Source: Diphasiastrum complanatum
Lineage: Eukaryota > Streptophyta > Lycopodiopsida > Lycopodiales > Lycopodiaceae
NCBI GenBank assembly: GCA_029204225.1
Contig: CM055103.1
Coordinates: 39,410,125 to 39,474,124 of the forward strand
Direction: 5' to 3'
Length of the DNA stretch: 64,000 nucleotides
The position numbers and the translations under genes were made by a program. Numbering within the stretch: the first letter of the stretch is position 1; each line of letters starts with the position of its first letter. Below the pieces are notes generated by a model that did not search any database, had not been told where the DNA came from, and was given only the letters and a program-made list of their open reading frames with translations. Positions 10,901-23,400 of this stretch are shown piece by piece.

Positions 10901-13900
10901 GCCTCATCATGTGCACCCTGTAGACCCTGCATGGCCTCCCAATCTGTGCAATCAAAGTCATCTGGTGCCTCCTCTGGTGTGCTGTCGTAGTAACGGCCAT
11001 GACTCTATGCTGCACGCGTCCAAACATCTGCGGGACCGGCATCTAAACCACTATGCCCTCTATCAAGAGCCTCCTCCATCATGTCGACATAGGTAGGTAT
11101 GCCACTAGCCCCCCCTGTGTGCCCTGCCTGTCTCCCGGTATAACCTGTGCCTTGCCTATCTGGCGGTATAACCTGTCTGGCGGTATAACCTATGGTTTCT
11201 ACAATCTTATGGATGTTAGATTGCTAAGAATACATACATTTGAAACTTCACTGTTGCTTGTAGAAAGCTGAAGCCTAAAACCAACTCACATAATCACAAG
11301 TGCACACGACAATGTTGAACGGACACAATTCAAACTCTACAAACTAGACTCCATATTCCAAGTTCACTTAACAATACTCTGGGTAGATGTTTGTGTACAA
11401 ATATTGAAAAGCAAAACTAAAGGACTGCTGGTGATTAGCACAATCAAGGAAACGTTAAAAATCCCTAATCATTCCCGCCCCCCCCCCCCCCCCCCTTAAT
11501 TTGGATCCATGAATGCTTTGACCTTCAAACTTAGTTCTGCACAAAATATCTTATGTGCATTCAAGCTGGTTCAATTTGAATCGGACCCAAATGACTCATT
11601 GACAAATCGCGCCGACGAATTGCGGTTTGTGGACACTATAATGCCTGTCCTGAAGACAAAGTTTAAGCTTGTCAAAGAGAAAAGCTATATGCAGTTGGTA
11701 CAAGCAGAGCTTTCAATGCAATAATTGCATAAGAAGATGCTATTCCAACATAAAAAAGAAGAAACAATATGGTGGTTATAAGCATTTAGATATTTGAATA
11801 ATTGCAAAGTTCACATGAAATGACTTCAAAGTTAGAATACATTAAAAACATAAAACCAAGAAAATTAACTGCTTCAAACATTCAGGTGCTTCAGAAGAGA
11901 TTCAAATCAAAAGTTGACTCTGTTTAACTATTGCATAGAATGAGCAATACCTCCATCAAGTATGACCTGCGCATCACAGGAGCCTAACGCACGAGCCTCA
12001 ACAGAAGTTGTAAGCTGAAATCTTCCAGGAAGGAATGTACATTCTAAACCTCTTTGAATTGCTGTATCCCTAATTTGCCAACCTGATGCATGAAGTCCCA
12101 GACATATAATTAACTTTCTGCTATCTAAATTGCCTAGAGCTTAAGAAATTTAACAACTCCATCGAGAAGTTCTGCACTGACATAGTTTAAAGGATTGACA
12201 AAACACTGGAAAACACCAATTCCTCGCTCAAGAGGCCTTTTACAGACGAGCTTTTAAAAATAATGTATGCATAAATATAATAGCCAAATATTGCAATTCT
12301 GAAATAAAATGTCTTCTAGCAACAGTAGATTCAGAAAGAAACTACAGAAGGAGAAACATTCCCTACTCAGTATTTTATGCTGAAGTAAGGAGAAAATTCT
12401 ATTTGCCCTGCAACAGTCCACAAGTCACGATGGTGCACTAATCAGACTTTATATGATCCCATAGTTCAAAAACTCTACGCAGGCCATATCTGTATGATAT
12501 ACTTAAAGAAGTCCCACGGAATAAGACTGGAATATGGTTGAGAATCAGGATACCTCATCCACCTACTCCTCTTCATGTAATTTGCCGGATCGTTTGGTTT
12601 GCTTGCGCGTATGGCTTGGGGATGGTGCATCACCTTGTGAGGTCATGATTTGTTGGCTCAAAAAAATGATTGTTTCCTATTTGTTTCTCTTTGTCCTCAA
12701 TTTTGTATCATTATGGGGGCAGAGTCAGTGATTGCAGCTTTGGTAGCATTTGCATCATCTTGTGGGGCAGTCACAGCATCTGCTGTAAAAGCGAGTACAC
12801 TGGTCATGCTATGCTTTCAAAGAGTCATATTCTTTTGCAAAGAACTCAATTGTTGATATGATAAGGTGAAGGTAACTGTTAACATGCTGTGCTCCAGAAA
12901 AATGTGTGGCCTGTTGCATGGTACAACATTTTTTGCTTCATCATGCAGCAACAATGGTTTGGTTGTGCCTCATATTCACCCATCAGTCAAGAGACCAATT
13001 TATTTTCTTCAATTGGATGGGTGAGATGCCATGCATAAATTTGGTTCGCAGACTATGTAGCCCTAGGGAACTTCTGGGCATCAAGGCAATGCCCCCACAT
13101 GCATCAAATGTTCATGATAGAATGAATAGTTCCTTTTCTTATCTCAATTATAGGAATCACATTTTATACAAACCCAACAAATAGCATCCACAAAGCATCC
13201 TAGACAAAGGCTCCCGATCGAGAAATAGAGCTCCCCTGTAAAGAGCTCAAGACACCAAACACAATAATCTGGAAAATGAGTCTCTAAATCCTATTTAAAC
13301 TTAGTCAGGAGCATCCTAGAAGGTTCCAAAAGGGTCCTATCTTTAAATAGTCTTATCTTGAAAAAAGAAGGCCTAGAACTAATAAAATGTTAACATAAAT
13401 AGTTGCAAGTCGCAAAAGTAGTTGCCAGGCATGCATATAGGAAGTATGGAATTGTGTGTTCATAACAATCCCACCCTCAACAACATTGCCCTGAATGTGG
13501 GCTATAAAAGAAAATAATGTCAATGGTTCATGATATAAATTAAAAAACTGATAATGTATACAATGTCACATGTACATTGTGTAACTATTAATTGGTAATA
13601 CATTATAGTACTAACCATAGTTGCACTCTGATTCCAAAACGTGGTCCAGAATCACGTTTCGGATTTTTTGTAGAAATGCTCAAAGACGTGTTTATTTTTT
13701 TGATTTTTGTTTGGGCAATATGGGTATCAGATGAAAGCTCTAATTAAGAGCATTATTTTTATGTATGTTGATGAGCATTTCTGATACAATTCGGTCAAGT
13801 TTAGGTGCATTAATCCATGTTGGGTTCTGTCAAGGATAAAAATTCAAAACTAACCTCTAGCTTATTCGTTACAATCACAGATGGTTCCAGTGGGACAGAG

Positions 13901-16719
13901 ATAGAGAACTGTAGAGCAATTGTACCTCGCTTTTTGCAATTGTACCCCCCTGGACCCCGCCGGCGACACAAACAGGGGGGGCGCTGCCCCCCTGCACCCC
14001 CCCGTAGATAAAATGGGGTCCAAATACACGCCGATAAGGGCCCAATATTTATGCCCCCAACTATATGCACATTGCACTCACATCTCCAGTGAATGATTGC
14101 AAAAGTGATCATCATCCATAGAGTTGATAGCCCAAACTGTAGCATTAACAATTACTGAGAACCAAAGCAAATAACAACCAAGCTACTGACTTTTATCTGT
14201 TTGTGCCCTATCTATTGCAATTTTGGGAGGCAAAATGCTGGTAAAAAAATTGCTCCCCTAAAAAAATTTCAGCCATAAGCTATTTTTCCCACCAAAAAAG
14301 AGCATTTCACCATGAAATGACAAAATGTCTATGAAATTTACAAAGAGCTTCCTCAATAGCATATGAAGATGAAGCATGAGTGTTGAAAGATGGAAAGGAT
14401 GAGAAAAAGATCCCAAGTGGAAACTGCATGTTTTTCTAATAATGACAAAGACACATATCAACATTATGTCTAGGATACCACTCGACATAACAAAGGAGAC
14501 ATGCAATTTTCAACCTTATGGAGTCCAACCAAAAAGTCTCACACAAACTTCGTTATGCATAGTGTGGACCAAATGCTATGGCATCCCTACTCATGCCATC
14601 AATGTCCTAAAGTAGGTGTAGGCCACGTGTGTAAACATATGTTCACATTAGTTTTCATGCATTTTACATCAACCAAACACAATAGCTTTCATACTAAAAC
14701 ATAAACTACAACCTAGAATGATAATTCATAGATGTAAGAAAATGATACCCTTTAAAATTCATCGGGGAAACATGAAAGAATGCACTATCAAGTAGTGATG
14801 AAAAAATCCGTGATTGTGATATTACCTTTTCTTTGAAGACAAAGAGTAGTTAAGATAGCAGTAGTTGCATTATCCAGTTGATGGGGACCAACCATACGCA
14901 ACTTGCAATTGGGCAGATCAACCCTCTGTCAACCAATGACCATGAATTAAACCTTTCATATATAGATACTTGAGGGAATAAACTCACTATGATAGTTTTA
15001 AGTGGTTTGTGAAAGTAATCAATTCAAGATGTGCACAAGGTTATCAAGATGGATTCAAAATATGATCATATTGACATAACACAAATGTCTTGTTTCCATT
15101 GTATAAAAACTAGAAGCACTCTATAAGACATAATTTTTGTGTTTGCTTGTGTTGTTTGAAACAAACTAATGCGTATGATGTGGAGCACAAACATAACAAA
15201 ATCGACGTGTAATCTAGAAGGTGCATAAATTAGCCCACAAAAGCCCTACAGTATCAACTCCAATGAGCAAGCTTCTTCTTATTTGGTTGGGGATGACCAC
15301 ACATGTTATATGCTATGGCATTCATAATATGTGTCATCAATCTAAGCACCTAACAGTGTTGTAATAGGATCAGTTGCTTCAACTAGGCATGCATCCATCT
15401 TGACTCAAAGTGAGACAAGAGTTTGCAAGGATTCATCACAAGTTTTTGAAGGTTGCTCGCTATAAGGCTGCTTATCAGATCGCTATTGCTCTCTGCAGAA
15501 TTTCTCATCAGCTTGTTCTGATGCGCCCACCTACATGCATGATTATTAAAAACGACTTTCTGTGAATAGTAATGGCCCCTATTATATGAGGTACTGAAAA
15601 TAGTAATGGCCCCTAAAATAGCATGCAGGCATGGCCAAACTCACACTAAGGGGGTACCAAATAAACATTAATTCCTAACAACCTCGACTTAACCTTGTCC
15701 AATCTTGGCCTTCTGAAGTTGACCCTTTTCTATCTTTTAACCACTTGCATAAATATTCTTCCTCGTGCTTTATCTTGTATGTGACCGTCGTGAACTTGCA
15801 TGTGACAAACTCCCATCTGTATGTGATTTCCTTGCTGCACTTTTACTTGCATGCAAAAGCCTCCAACCGCAACTTGACTTCACGCTCTTTTGATGATGAT
15901 TGAACGTGCATGCAAACCCGAACCTTCACAATCTTGCTCCTTGTACCTCTTTGACAAACCAATGAACATGCAATGAAAATCCTCGTACTTTAATATTGCA
16001 ACTTGTGACTTCTGCACGTAACCTGTAAACAATCAATCAACTTGTTCTCCTGCAATATTCTTCTGTCCAGGGCAAACAATCCTTCAAAAATTTTCTATAT
16101 GCCTTGCAGATCCAGCAAACAAAACTTAGTGAGCACTCTTCTGATCAGTAGTGACCACGTTCATCAAAGAACTTTCTTCAAAAATTGATAGCAAAAGCTT
16201 GCAAGCTATGACAAATTCTGATAGAGGTTGGAATCAACAAAGGTGCAAGCTCTAAGAGGGAGTTGTATGGGAAATATAGACTGTGGGTCTATATCTAAGT
16301 AAATCGAACTTCAAGTCAAGAGCATGTTTCATCGTTCCACAGTTTCTTATCATGGTGGCAAATGATAAATTCATTGTTACAAGTGACAAGTGTGACAAGT
16401 TGTGAGGGAGTTGGTTTATCAACAAGAACTTTATGCATGGACACAACAAGCAACTCGTCATTCTACTTCGTATAAGTTTGGTAAGACAAAGATACCAGGG
16501 AGCAAACTAAAGCTTTATTATTGGTATCAATCCAACTATAGATCCAAGGCGTCTTGTTGTTTTTGAAATTGTTTGGTTTCTATCCATGCCATAGTAGCCA
16601 AGTTATGTAGACACTGGCTTGTCTGTCTGAACTAATATAACTTGTGATTTATGATTAATCAAAGTGATTGTTTACTATGATTGTCAAGTAAATTCCTAGA
16701 TACCATCCAAGCCATAGTT

Positions 16720-16806
<87 letters not shown>

Positions 16807-17332
16807 TCAACGATTTCTTGAGTCTTTGCACTTTCTCACTTAAAACTTCTAACTTCTAAATTCTGATTTTCAAGTTCTAACTAGGAACTACTAAGAGTTG
16901 TAACTACTAACTATTAAGTTTTAACTAATAACTAATAAGTTATAACTAGTAACTTGAAAGTTGAAACTATTAAGTTCTACATGATTATCCTAAATAGTAA
17001 ACCACTAAGTAGTAATTACTAACTTCTAAGCTGAAATTTCAAAGTTCTAACTACCAACCACTAACACCTAAAATGCTATTATGCTATTAAAACTTTAAAC
17101 ACCTTAGTAGAATATAACTACTATGGATAATGGTACTAACTACTAAGCCCTCACAAGAGCACATTTTTTATTGCACAATGTCAAGAATCAAGTGACAAGA
17201 TCTTCACAATGCACGAAAACCCTCACAATGAATCCATGGCAAAAACTTTCCACCTCAAGGTTCACGATCATTAATAGTAAATACTAAACCCAAATTGCAT
17301 TTTAGAAACTTATAATCATCAATAGCATGAAT

Positions 17333-17405
<73 letters not shown>

Positions 17406-20400
17406 GCCACCGGTCATGCTATCCAGCATACACTAGTGAGAGCCCAATAGGTATACTTATACCCTCCAAGGCCCATGCACCACTAGTAGTGCACTGTGAC
17501 ACCTCACTGGACACCTCTGCAGCCTATCTAAAACGGAAAAACAAAAGTTGTTTTCTTGATGCGATTGAAGCCGTGGGCGTACCAACACTATTTGTTCTTA
17601 AATACAAGAAAAAGCCAGTTCATTCTTCCCCATTTCTTAATCTGTCACTCAAAGCATGTATACTTTGATCCTTTTAGTGACCGTAAAGATTGTGAAGAGG
17701 GGCGAAAGAATGTGTGAATTGCAGTTGTTTTATGAAGTTGGCAATTGCAGTTGTTTTATGATGTTGGCATTTGTTATTATTTTTTCTCACTTTGATCAGG
17801 AAGTGGAGGGTCTTTGTGGAGGAAGAACCTGTGGTATGGGACGCAGGCAATTCCAAAATGAAAATCTGAAACTAACTGGATCAGTTGACCATAGTATGGC
17901 CGAAAGTCTTAGTGATGCCAAATACTATCGGTCATAAAAAGGGTGTTTTGTCGGAAATTTGAGATATTGGTCATGACCCCTTTTTAGGATATCTCAAATT
18001 TACAAAACTGGAAACCCGACAAGCTATTTCTTTATAAAGAATATGTTGATGAATCTCTTAACACATTAATTAATCCGATTTTTTGTGATTTCTTGGTAGG
18101 TAATTTTTTATTACCCATTGACCTTGGACGATGTCACAACAATGGTTAATAAACCCTTTTCTAAAATTGTTTTCTTTACTTAAATCTTCAAAAAATCCTT
18201 TTCTGATTTACGGGTTAATTCTCAAGCTTGGTAACCAAGAAGATCTTTGGTTTAGTCACTGTGTTGGGACATCATTGGTATTTGCTTACAATGATGCAAC
18301 ACTTCTTTTGGCTTTCAAGATTTTCTTGGATCTCTTCTTAAACTCTTCTCCTGGACAAAACTTGAATGATCTGCATGCCTTGGAAACTCGTGTCGTTTCC
18401 TGTTAAAAAGGGGGAGAAGTAGGAAGAAAAGAGAGTTATCAAGGAGAAGCATCTGTAAGAGATTCCAGGAGGAACTTGTTATAGATAATGGACCTGTTTT
18501 ATAAATCAGAAACGATAGGATATTCAGATATTACAGAAATCCTTTATGGATTATAGTTGATATCAGATTTGAAGATTTAACAGGGGGAAAATTTAGAAAG
18601 TACTCTTGTGATAGGAAAGTGGCTGATAACAAGTCCGATTGATTTGTGTCAGAACTTGTTAATACTATTGCAAGATGGGACATTGTTGAGAAACTGTTCC
18701 TTACTAGAAGCAATCAACTTGATCTTAGTATGGACTGAGATCCGTGGGTTGATGCAAGGAAAGGAATTCATACTAACAATATATTCTTTTGTGTTAATCT
18801 TCGGTTGAGATTTTGGATATGAAATAGCACTCTTTGAGAAATATTCTCTCTTAGAGGATAACCAAGTTACAGGATTCTCGGTTATGAAAGTGTTGTGTAC
18901 AAATCTGGAGATATCTGTAGAGATGTAGTGAATCTTTGTGAGATCATTAAAACCTTTTGTACAAACTTTTAATCCTATGGATCTATAAAGTATTCCGTGA
19001 ACTAAGTTTATTTGCATGCATAAACTAGTTGTTGGTACATAGGCATATTGATGAGAATTGTGTTTGAGACAATTTCTCGCTGGGTTATAGTAATTTCTCA
19101 TTTTCTAAATCTGATACAACTAACTGTATCAAAAGCGCTACTTCTGAGTTAGTTGTTGGAAATCAACAATATAATCTTAATTATGGATATTATCGTTGAG
19201 ATGTATTGCTTATAAGTCACAAAGTCTATGAGTCATTTTGGATTCGTTTACAGATGTGTGTGCATAGAATACAATGCTCCTCACCTTTTGTACTCTCTTT
19301 TGTCTTATGTACCTTTGGGTACCAAAAGACGTTAATAATAATAATTCTAATTCTAATTCTAATTCTAATTCTCTCTCTCTCTCTTGCCACCCTCCTCCGC
19401 TATGCCCCCCGTAAGGGCCCTCCCCACTCCCCCCCCGCCACGCTGCAGGATGCCACGCAGGCAGTGCCTGCCTGCATGGCTGCTGATGTTGCTACCACTC
19501 AGGCAGCGCCTGCCTGCGTGGAAAATGATGTTGCTACCACACAAGCAGCGCCTGCCTGTGTGGCAAAAGGTGCTACCACTACCGGTGCCGCTGCTGCCCC
19601 TTTTGCCGCTGCCGCCATTGCCCCTTCTTCCGCTTCTATTGCTGCTCCAAAACCTCCTTCCGCACCTGGCCTCCTTCCTAAACCTACTATCTCTTCCTCT
19701 TCGTCCACTCAAGAAGTTGCGCCCATTCCCTATACTCCAAAATCTACCGAACTGTTTTCGTCTTGGCAAGAGATCAGTTCAAAGCCGATTTTCAGCATAT
19801 GAAAAGAGAACTCATGCAGTTGAAAGAAACGGTGGCAATGCTGATTACGGAAAGGAATAAGATTACACATTTAGAGCAAGTCATCGGCAACAAACAAATT
19901 TCAGCCTCCGAGTCTACTACCACTATGATCAAGGCGTTGGAACAAAAGATTGAACGACAAAAGGAGGAAACCCTCTCTTGGGCATCGGTACTAAAGCAAG
20001 GCACTAAACTTAGTGCTCCCATTACATCGGTCATTTCAGCCACGACCTAGGAAGAGAAATCTCGGGAGCAAAAGGCTCTTAACATTAGGGTCAGAGGGAT
20101 TCCAGATACACAGGATGCAGTAGCAGAGGCCATGCGCTTCTTGCATTGGACATCGGACAGACAGTTTGGACACAGCATGGAGCATTGATCATATGTTTCA
20201 CCTCCTTGGCTACTAGACGGGACGCTTTACGGTGTAGAGCTAATCTCCATGGCTCCACCATTTTTATGGATGACGATCTTACTTATATGGACAACGCTCG
20301 TGATGGTTCCCATAGTTAGGGATTTGGGGTGCCCAGGGTTCGGAGCACCCCGGGGCCCCATCCACACCACCTTCGGATTGGAGTGTGGAATTGTGCTAGC

Positions 20401-23400
20401 ATACATTCATCTTCTACTGTAGGGGACCTTGTTGATTTTATTACCAGCAGAGATATATTATTCTTTATGGAGACACACAAGAGCCCGGAGCGAGGACTTC
20501 CTTCTTTTCCAGGATATAGATGGGACTCAGTATTCCGACGAGAGACTAGATCTGTCAAGATATTGGTTTGGATAGAGATGGCGCTTTTTGGTGTGAGTTC
20601 ATTCCTCGCTCTCCACCACCTCTCCACCATCTAAGTTCTCCTTCTTCGCATCTGACATGGTACTTGCAACCATTAAGAAGATGAAGTCCCACAAGGCCAG
20701 AGATATTGAAGACCTTGAGTCCGAACTTCCTTCCCATGCATCTGACTTACTGGCTCCCACCATAGCCACCCTTCTTAATTCCGCAGTTGTTTCTGGTTTC
20801 CCATCATCCTGGTGCACTAACATTATCCACCCCATCCTTAAGAATGGCGACCCCATGGTTCTGAGTAACTACCGCACCATCATGATTGGGCATGTCCTAG
20901 CGAAGCTATATGGTACTATACTTCAGTCTATTGTGAGCTTAGAGGCGGAGACTAGGAGACTACATGCTATGGGTCAGGCAGGTTTAGGCAGGTTTTCGGG
21001 CCCATTACTCTACTACAGATCACATCTTCACATTACGGGCCTTGATTGAGGAGGCTAAGCACAGGAGAGAGAGGGTTTACTATTGTTTTGTGGACTTCAG
21101 GAAAGCCTTTGATTCTGTTCCTCACTCATTACTTATCCAGAGACTCCGAGACCTCGGCTTTTTTACCGACACCATTCTTGCTGTGATGGCACTTTATGAG
21201 CGTGTCCTAGGATGTTTCCGGCATAGCAGTGGCATATCCGATCACATTGGGAGCACTAATGGGGTGAAACAGGGTTGCTCCCTCTCACCAGTCCTCTTTG
21301 GCTTGTATATATGATGAGTTAGAGAGAGTCATTACACAGTGTGGTGGTGCTGGATGCAAACTTGGGGACATCTTGATTGCTATCCTACTTTATGCCGATG
21401 ATGTGGAACTGGTCTTACCAACCAGAGAGGGTCTACAAGCGACAGTTGGATTGCTTACAAGAGTTTTGCACCAGATGGGGGGCTGAACATTGGGAAGACC
21501 AAGGTTATGGTCTTCAACACTTTTCGAGCATTCATGCAGCGACGAGCTTACTTTTGATGAACGGGTTCTAGAGGTGGTCCCTTCCTATACATACCTGGGG
21601 ATCCTTTTCTCGGGTCCTACTTTTAGCATGAGACAGACAGCTACCACCCGACTAGGGAAGGGAGATGCCTCCCTGGTTCAGCTAGAGCGATTTTGTTTCC
21701 GGAAGTCCATCCAGGATGCTCGCAGTAAGTGTCACCTCTTTGATACCATTGTCACCCCTACGGCTCTATATGCGGCAAAGGCATGGTGTACAGGTCTCGC
21801 CTCTTCACACTAGGCCAATCTTTCAGAGCACCATGCTAGCTCGGCTGATTCGAGCGAAGCCTTCTGTTCCACATGAGATTCTCCTGGCCGAGTTTGCACC
21901 TATACAGATCAAGGAAGCTCTTTAGCTCATTACCTATATACAGAGGAGACAGACGATACATACAGATTGCACTATCCTCCTCATAATGTCTTCATGATCA
22001 GGGCTACAGATTATCATGGTTCTCTCAGGCATCTCACCTCCTACTTGAGTCATTTGGTATCTCCATCAAAGAGCTTCCCTCCGGCACCCATCAGTATATC
22101 AGACGATTTCTCTATCGAGCATATCTAGAGCGGACTTGGCGTAACCAGTTAGGGGTTACCGGACCCATTTTTTGGAGCTGGATGCATCAGGGACCCCAGT
22201 CATGCCACGCTACTTGGATTCGGGACTATCGCATTCCTCAGATTCACACTGGGACAGCTCAGGGTGTCTTCTCATCAGATAGTTATTAAGATTGGGAGGT
22301 TCCATGGTATTCCTAGAGAGGAGCGCATTTGCCAGTTATGCTCTCTAGGTGAGGTGGAGTCTGAGGAGCATTTTATCTTTAGATGCCCTGTATACTATGA
22401 GATCAAAGGGCGATATCACTACTTGTTTCGAGACATGCCTACCACTCTACGTTCTCTCATAGCCTATGAGGACCCACGGTGTGTCGCTCTGATGGTACGC
22501 GAGATGTTCATACTGCGAAGAGATTTATACGAGACATCCCAGCATTCTACCTCTTAGCCATTGATTACTTCCTTCTTTACTAGGCGGAGATCGCATGATT
22601 TAGTGCCTGAGGATGATGATTACGACGACGACGAGGATTATAGCAGCTTACATGCCCATAGAGATTAGAGACAATGTACTTCCCACCATCACATTACTGC
22701 CAGGATCACCAGACATCTTACACAGAGACGTACTACTACACATGCTCATGCTCATAGACGACATCAATAGGCTCCAGTGCTTTCTCATGTTGCGGCTCGC
22801 ACTACATCTTTCTACAGCAGCAGCATCAGCACAGTCTTGACTTGATAGATACATATGATTATTATGCGCACACACCCTCGCATACGTGTCTATTTTAGTT
22901 CTATTTTGTACTAGATGTTTTCTTTATTACAGTTTTGGAGACGTTTTATACGCTCCCATGGTTACCACATACTTGACATGTACTTCATTAGTCTTATATG
23001 CCTTTTGGAATGGAAAATGTCACAAGCCAGTCTCTCCAAGCTCGTGAATCCTAGAAGCCGGTGTGTAGAATGAACCTCCCAACCATAGGCACTCCCTCCT
23101 TGAGTCCTTCTACCTGTTATTCCCCGTCAACTGGCACATGGCATCCACCTGTGGGTGATTAGTCCACTTGGCATGCCTAGCCCCTGTGACCTGTGAATAC
23201 TGAGTGACTCATAGGGTACCACCCCCGTGCCCCTCCAAAGACCTATGACCCTCTTGGTCAACCCGACTACCAAGGTTGCATCCCGATTCGAACAGGTCGA
23301 TTCTAACCGGCCGGTTCGAACCGATTCTTTGAGGTTCGAAATGCCAGGCCATGTTCGAATCGGAAAACGGTTCGAACCTTTTTTTTTTCTAATTCTTCAA

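Larger units (their letters stand above)
8257..11194. mobile_element. hAT-type DNA transposon, 2938 bp, non-autonomous
   Basis: It starts CATAGTACC and ends ATAACCTATG, so the outer bases are inverted (CATAG/CTATG), and it is flanked by a perfect 8-bp duplication GTTTCTAC. Eight-base duplications and CA...TG ends are hAT properties. Both ends carry subterminal repeats: palindromic GGTACC units with CCGCC spacers on the left, and GGCGGTATAACC units on the right, which are related in inverted orientation (ATACCGCC). Inside are an 86-bp tandem repeat and two unidentified reading frames facing each other. No hAT catalytic or dimerisation domain was seen, so it depends on another element for movement. 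Confidence 0.78.
7624..11950 (-). other. DHFS intron (4.3 kb) carrying the hAT-type element
   Basis: Intron between the PGRFQ exon and the AHT exon. It holds the transposon at 8257-11194 and a poly-C run near 11477-11496. The flanks 7624-8248 and 11203-11950 show nothing else recognisable. Confidence 0.75.
12083..14825 (-). other. DHFS intron (2.7 kb)
   Basis: Intron between the linker exon and the PGRFQ exon. It holds a possible LTR piece (13195-13481), a diverged repeat shared with 52 kb (13630-13770), a short exon-like piece near 13810-13960 and one copy of the dispersed repeat (14505-14665). The part at 12083-13190 has short ORFs only. Confidence 0.7.

Noticed and set aside
8257-11194. 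CACTA or PIF/Harbinger classification of the 2.9-kb element
   Set aside because: CACTA elements have CACTA ends with 3-bp duplications and Harbingers have 3-bp duplications; this one has CATAG ends and an 8-bp duplication.
17327-17668. Serine/leucine repeat ORFs and matching arginine/glutamate repeat ORFs at CT tracts (17.3, 26.8, 54.3 and 58.7 kb)
   Set aside because: These are translations of (CT)n microsatellites, not proteins.
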